Assembly: GCA_012270065.1 (NCBI GenBank)
Contig: JAAXJB010000048.1
Location: forward strand, 23,112-87,111
Source of the DNA: Rubripirellula sp.
GTDB lineage: Bacteria > Planctomycetota > Planctomycetia > Pirellulales > Pirellulaceae
DNA: 64,000 nucleotides
Direction: 5' to 3'
Shown here: positions 62,201 through 64,000 of the stretch, in pieces
Layout: each line of letters starts with the position of its first letter
How positions within the stretch are numbered: position 1 is the first letter of the stretch
Notes under the pieces: generated by a model
Databases searched by the model: none
The model's input: only the letters and a program-made list of their open reading frames with translations
What the model was told of the DNA's origin: nothing
Made by a program: the position numbers and the translations under genes

Positions 62201-64000
62201 CACAATTGGCGGCTTTGGCTGATAACGGTGGGCCAAGCATGACCCATGCGTTGTTGGTAACCAGTCCTGCGGTGGATGCAGGCGACCGTACTTTGCTGCC
62301 GCAAGACCAGTATGACGTTGATGCTGATGGCAACGTGGTCGAGTTTCTTCCTGCGGACCAGCGTCGTGGTCCTGCTGCGCGGGTCGTGAACAACAAGTTG
62401 GACATGGGGGCTTACGAGTTGCCACCTGCCGTCCAGATAGAATGGTCGACGCCCGCTCCGATTGTTTATGGCACGGCCTTGAGTAACTCGCAACTCAATG
62501 CGTCGGCAAATGATGGTGAAGTACCAAATCCGGGACCGGTGTTTGGGAGTTTTGTCTACACACCTGCTGTCGGAGCCGTATTGCAGGCTGGTGAAGACCA
62601 GACACTGTCCACCACCTTCATACCCAACGAACTGAGGGAGTTCCGTGTCACGGAAGCGACCGTCTTGATCGATGTGATGAAGGCCGACCCGGTTCTTACC
62701 TGGAGTGACCCAGCCGACATCGTCTACTTGACGCCTCTCAGCTCAACACAGCTTGATGCGACGGAACAGAATGGGTTGGCGGGAAGTTTTGAGTACACAC
62801 CGGCTTCCGGCACCGTCCTTCAGGCGGGTAGTGATCAGCAATTGAGTGTTACTTTTACCCCGACAGACTCAGTGAACTACAACACGGCATCGGCGAATGT
62901 ATTGATCGATGTGCTCAAAGCGACTCCATCTATCTCATGGAGCAATCCTGCTGACATTTCCTACGGAACGCTGCTCAGTGGGACACAGCTGAATGCAACA
63001 GTTGACGGGAACTTGCCAGGAACCTTCACTTACGATCCGGTGGCAGGCACTTTGCTTGACGTCGGCGAGAACCAGCCGCTGAATGTTCTTTTCACGCCCA
63101 CTGACACGGCAAACTACAACGACGTCGGTGCCTCGGTCGACATTGATGTTGTCAAGGCAGACCCTGAACTGTCGTGGCCTGATCCGGATGATATCGTTTA
63201 CGGAACCCCACTCAGTGGAACCCAGTTGAACGCGACAGTCAGTGGTGGAGTGACTGGCAATTTCGTTTACACACCTGGTTCAGGGGACATTCTGGATGCT
63301 GGGCCAGACCAGCTGCTGACGGTCGACTTTACACCTACAGGCGTTGATGCGACACGATACAATGCCGCCACCACAACTGCCGAGATCAACGTGGTCAAAG
63401 CAGATCCTTCCATCACATGGAATGATCCAGCCGCCATTCCACATGGAACGGTACTCAGTGCTACGCAATTGAATGCAACTGCCGATGTTGCAGGATCTTT
63501 CACTTACACACCAGATGCAGGCACCGCCTTGGGTGTGGGCAACGGGCAGGCGCTGAACGTGACGTTTTCGCCTGATGATGCAGGTAATTTCAACACGGCA
63601 GTTGCTTCTGTCACGATTGATGTTTTACCGAATCAGGCGCCAAGCTTCTCGGCGTCCGATCCCCCCACCATTGATGAGGATGATGGTGCGCAGACGATCA
63701 CTGGATTTGTCAGCAGCTTTGATGCGGGCACAGGTGAGTCAGCCTTACAGTCCGTGCTTGCTTATCATGTGTCCAATGTGAGTTATCCCGGGATGTTCGC
63801 AACCACGCCCAGTGTGAGCAATGCAGGGGAACTGACTTATGAAATCGCATCAGATGTATTCGGGGAGGTAACCTTTGACCTTTCCGTTCAGGATGATGGT
63901 GGTACCGAGGGTGGCGGCATTGATATGTCTGGCACACAGAACTTTACCATCACCATTGAACCTGTGAACGACGCACCGAGTTTCAGTCTTGGAGGTCCAG
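59245..64000 (+). CDS. Giant secreted beta-helix and Ig-repeat protein, 3' end beyond the window
   Basis: At least 1,585 residues are visible and the frame is open at the right edge. The N-terminus is a basic arm (R-F-K-H-R-R-R-R-A) and the planctomycete-type E-N-L-E-D-R-R-V-L-A-T leader, thought to mark exported large proteins. Two consecutive modules follow (about 55-600 and 610-1060), each opening with an S-L-R-x-x-L segment, then a right-handed parallel beta-helix of S-G-N-T-A and G-G-G-I repeats, then a choice-of-anchor-Q-like end (S-L-I-G-x-N, L-x-x-L-A-x-N-G-G). Next come five Ig-like repeats of about 80 residues (starting near 62437, 62680, 62917, 63151 and 63391), and a cadherin-like stretch ending V-N-D-A-P. 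It looks like a cell-surface adhesin or matrix protein. No catalytic motif was found. Confidence 0.9.
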   Translation, partial: MTLNTILDRLGLPTNGRNSPRGKNDKFRRQRFKHRRRRALLENLEDRRVLATYMVTSLADSGSGSLRAALQSANATGDTDTIVFDSALSGTVNLGVANGALTISSPVSIQGPGSSSVTIDANATVTDKFRVFEISGAANNVTITGLTLTGGIVDDGGGGILFRSADTLTLVDTVVTGNVAANGGGIYSEYEGNLVLQSSTISGNTAESSKGGGIHAVDGDVSLTDSTISGNFAYGGGGGIFSQYAGNINVTNSQITNNEVTEAGYHGGGIYGGNGDVTLTGSTVSGNESKGDGGGLYSYKGSVAISNTTITGNKADYGGGGVFNYEGDLTITSSVITSNNAYYGSGGGVGNEAGRLTISGSRITDNEVIGDGGGVATNTGVIDISQSLIASNTSTIDGGGIASAVGVVLVTNTTISGNSAAASGGGIQADAAIVRLVHVTLASNTASASGGGIGVVDDDTAESILVYNSIIASNSAATGIDLHIPGDPGTTLDIQSSLIGNNSGSTLAASSGDANGNVIGSAASPVDAQLSPLANNGGVTNTHDIGGSSPALNSADPALSLDFGADDSPGGGDDVTLSADQRAGLYARSVSLAPDMGALEKQSRPTLVVDTASDVVNGDLSPGDRSLRELLNLANDDLGDDVISFSLGATATISLDSSLGSLIVEENLDVFGPVTGQLIIENSSGVAFRLIDVLASTAEVNISNVTLQGGDAAAENGGAIRTAGTTNLQLDGVDLLNNTAAQGGAVFMVNGQLDIDNSRMQGNQASGNGGAVAITNGPVTIVDSTVLSNTAGGSGGAVSLDDGQLEIRFSTLQGNQATSDGGGIATTGGQVNLVNVLVAGNTSSGNGGGISAASSTSSVSTLNTTISGNTAGASGGGIYGQNASVDLRVSTLTLNDANSGGGIGVLADSNGEDITLVNSIVAANTADSAPDFVAPGTPATSLNVSYSLIGDNSGTSLSESSLNAGDPVPDGNGNLIGGGLHPVIDPQLAALADNGGPSMTHALLVTSPAVDAGDRTLLPQDQYDVDADGNVVEFLPADQRRGPAARVVNNKLDMGAYELPPAVQIEWSTPAPIVYGTALSNSQLNASANDGEVPNPGPVFGSFVYTPAVGAVLQAGEDQTLSTTFIPNELREFRVTEATVLIDVMKADPVLTWSDPADIVYLTPLSSTQLDATEQNGLAGSFEYTPASGTVLQAGSDQQLSVTFTPTDSVNYNTASANVLIDVLKATPSISWSNPADISYGTLLSGTQLNATVDGNLPGTFTYDPVAGTLLDVGENQPLNVLFTPTDTANYNDVGASVDIDVVKADPELSWPDPDDIVYGTPLSGTQLNATVSGGVTGNFVYTPGSGDILDAGPDQLLTVDFTPTGVDATRYNAATTTAEINVVKADPSITWNDPAAIPHGTVLSATQLNATADVAGSFTYTPDAGTALGVGNGQALNVTFSPDDAGNFNTAVASVTIDVLPNQAPSFSASDPPTIDEDDGAQTITGFVSSFDAGTGESALQSVLAYHVSNVSYPGMFATTPSVSNAGELTYEIASDVFGEVTFDLSVQDDGGTEGGGIDMSGTQNFTITIEPVNDAPSFSLGGP

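Noticed and set aside
1..64000. Search for tRNA, rRNA and mobile elements
   Set aside because: I saw no T-loop and acceptor-stem combination, no rRNA signature, no transposase and no inverted-repeat ends. A full tRNAscan or Infernal run was not possible.

Overview
The window reads as a chromosome segment of a planctomycete, most likely Pirellulaceae-like. The evidence is two secreted sulfatases, TadE/TadG-type pseudopilin genes, a giant parallel beta-helix protein that starts with the planctomycete-type E-N-L-E-D-R-R-V-L-A leader, several predicted lipoproteins of unknown role, frequent GTG/TTG starts, and housekeeping genes scattered singly on both strands. I see no tRNA, rRNA, CRISPR array, transposase or phage gene. 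Most of the content is core chromosome with a few accessory envelope clusters.

Layout. 1-5 kb: the 3'-truncated (by the window edge) sulfatase, a glycerophosphodiester phosphodiesterase, a beta-lactamase-fold hydrolase and truB. 5-12 kb: a Nudix ADP-sugar hydrolase, an AqpZ-like water channel, bifunctional rlmKL, an unknown multi-pass membrane protein and an SGNH hydrolase with a membrane anchor. 12.6-21 kb: shikimate kinase, a TIM-barrel isomerase-like protein, a CoA-type Nudix hydrolase, thioredoxin, hemL, an aldehyde dehydrogenase, an isolated fliN-like gene and an NRDE/TANGO2-type protein. 21.4-28 kb: an NDP-sugar epimerase facing a leftward set made of a FlgI-like protein carrying a HEAT-repeat insert, a lipoprotein and a membrane-anchored von Willebrand A protein. 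28.3-31.8 kb: the str genes rpsL, rpsG and fusA, with a strong terminator between rpsG and fusA. 32.4-39 kb: a Prc-type protease, panB-pgl, a secreted unknown and a TlpA-like thiol-disulfide protein. 39-43 kb: a two-gene ABC exporter and an MFS transporter. 43.4-49 kb: three different ammonium transporters. 49.3-54.2 kb: lepA, a ROK sugar kinase and a family-4 glycosyltransferase. 54.3-59 kb: a translationally coupled HAMP-TadE-TadG/vWA operon with a second TadE, and a second sulfatase. 59.2 kb to the end: the start of a giant secreted adhesin-like protein.

The genes show three themes: translation and ribosome function (truB, rlmKL, rpsL, rpsG, fusA, lepA), envelope and secretion (lipoproteins, Prc, TlpA, sulfatases, TadE/G, the beta-helix protein), and nitrogen uptake through three Amt proteins. 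Two points deserve attention first. The rpsL product has arginine at residue 88, the position where K88R gives streptomycin resistance in other bacteria. Also, at least ten intergenic gaps carry a private short tandem repeat (15-24 bp units, 2-4 copies), each with a different unit sequence.
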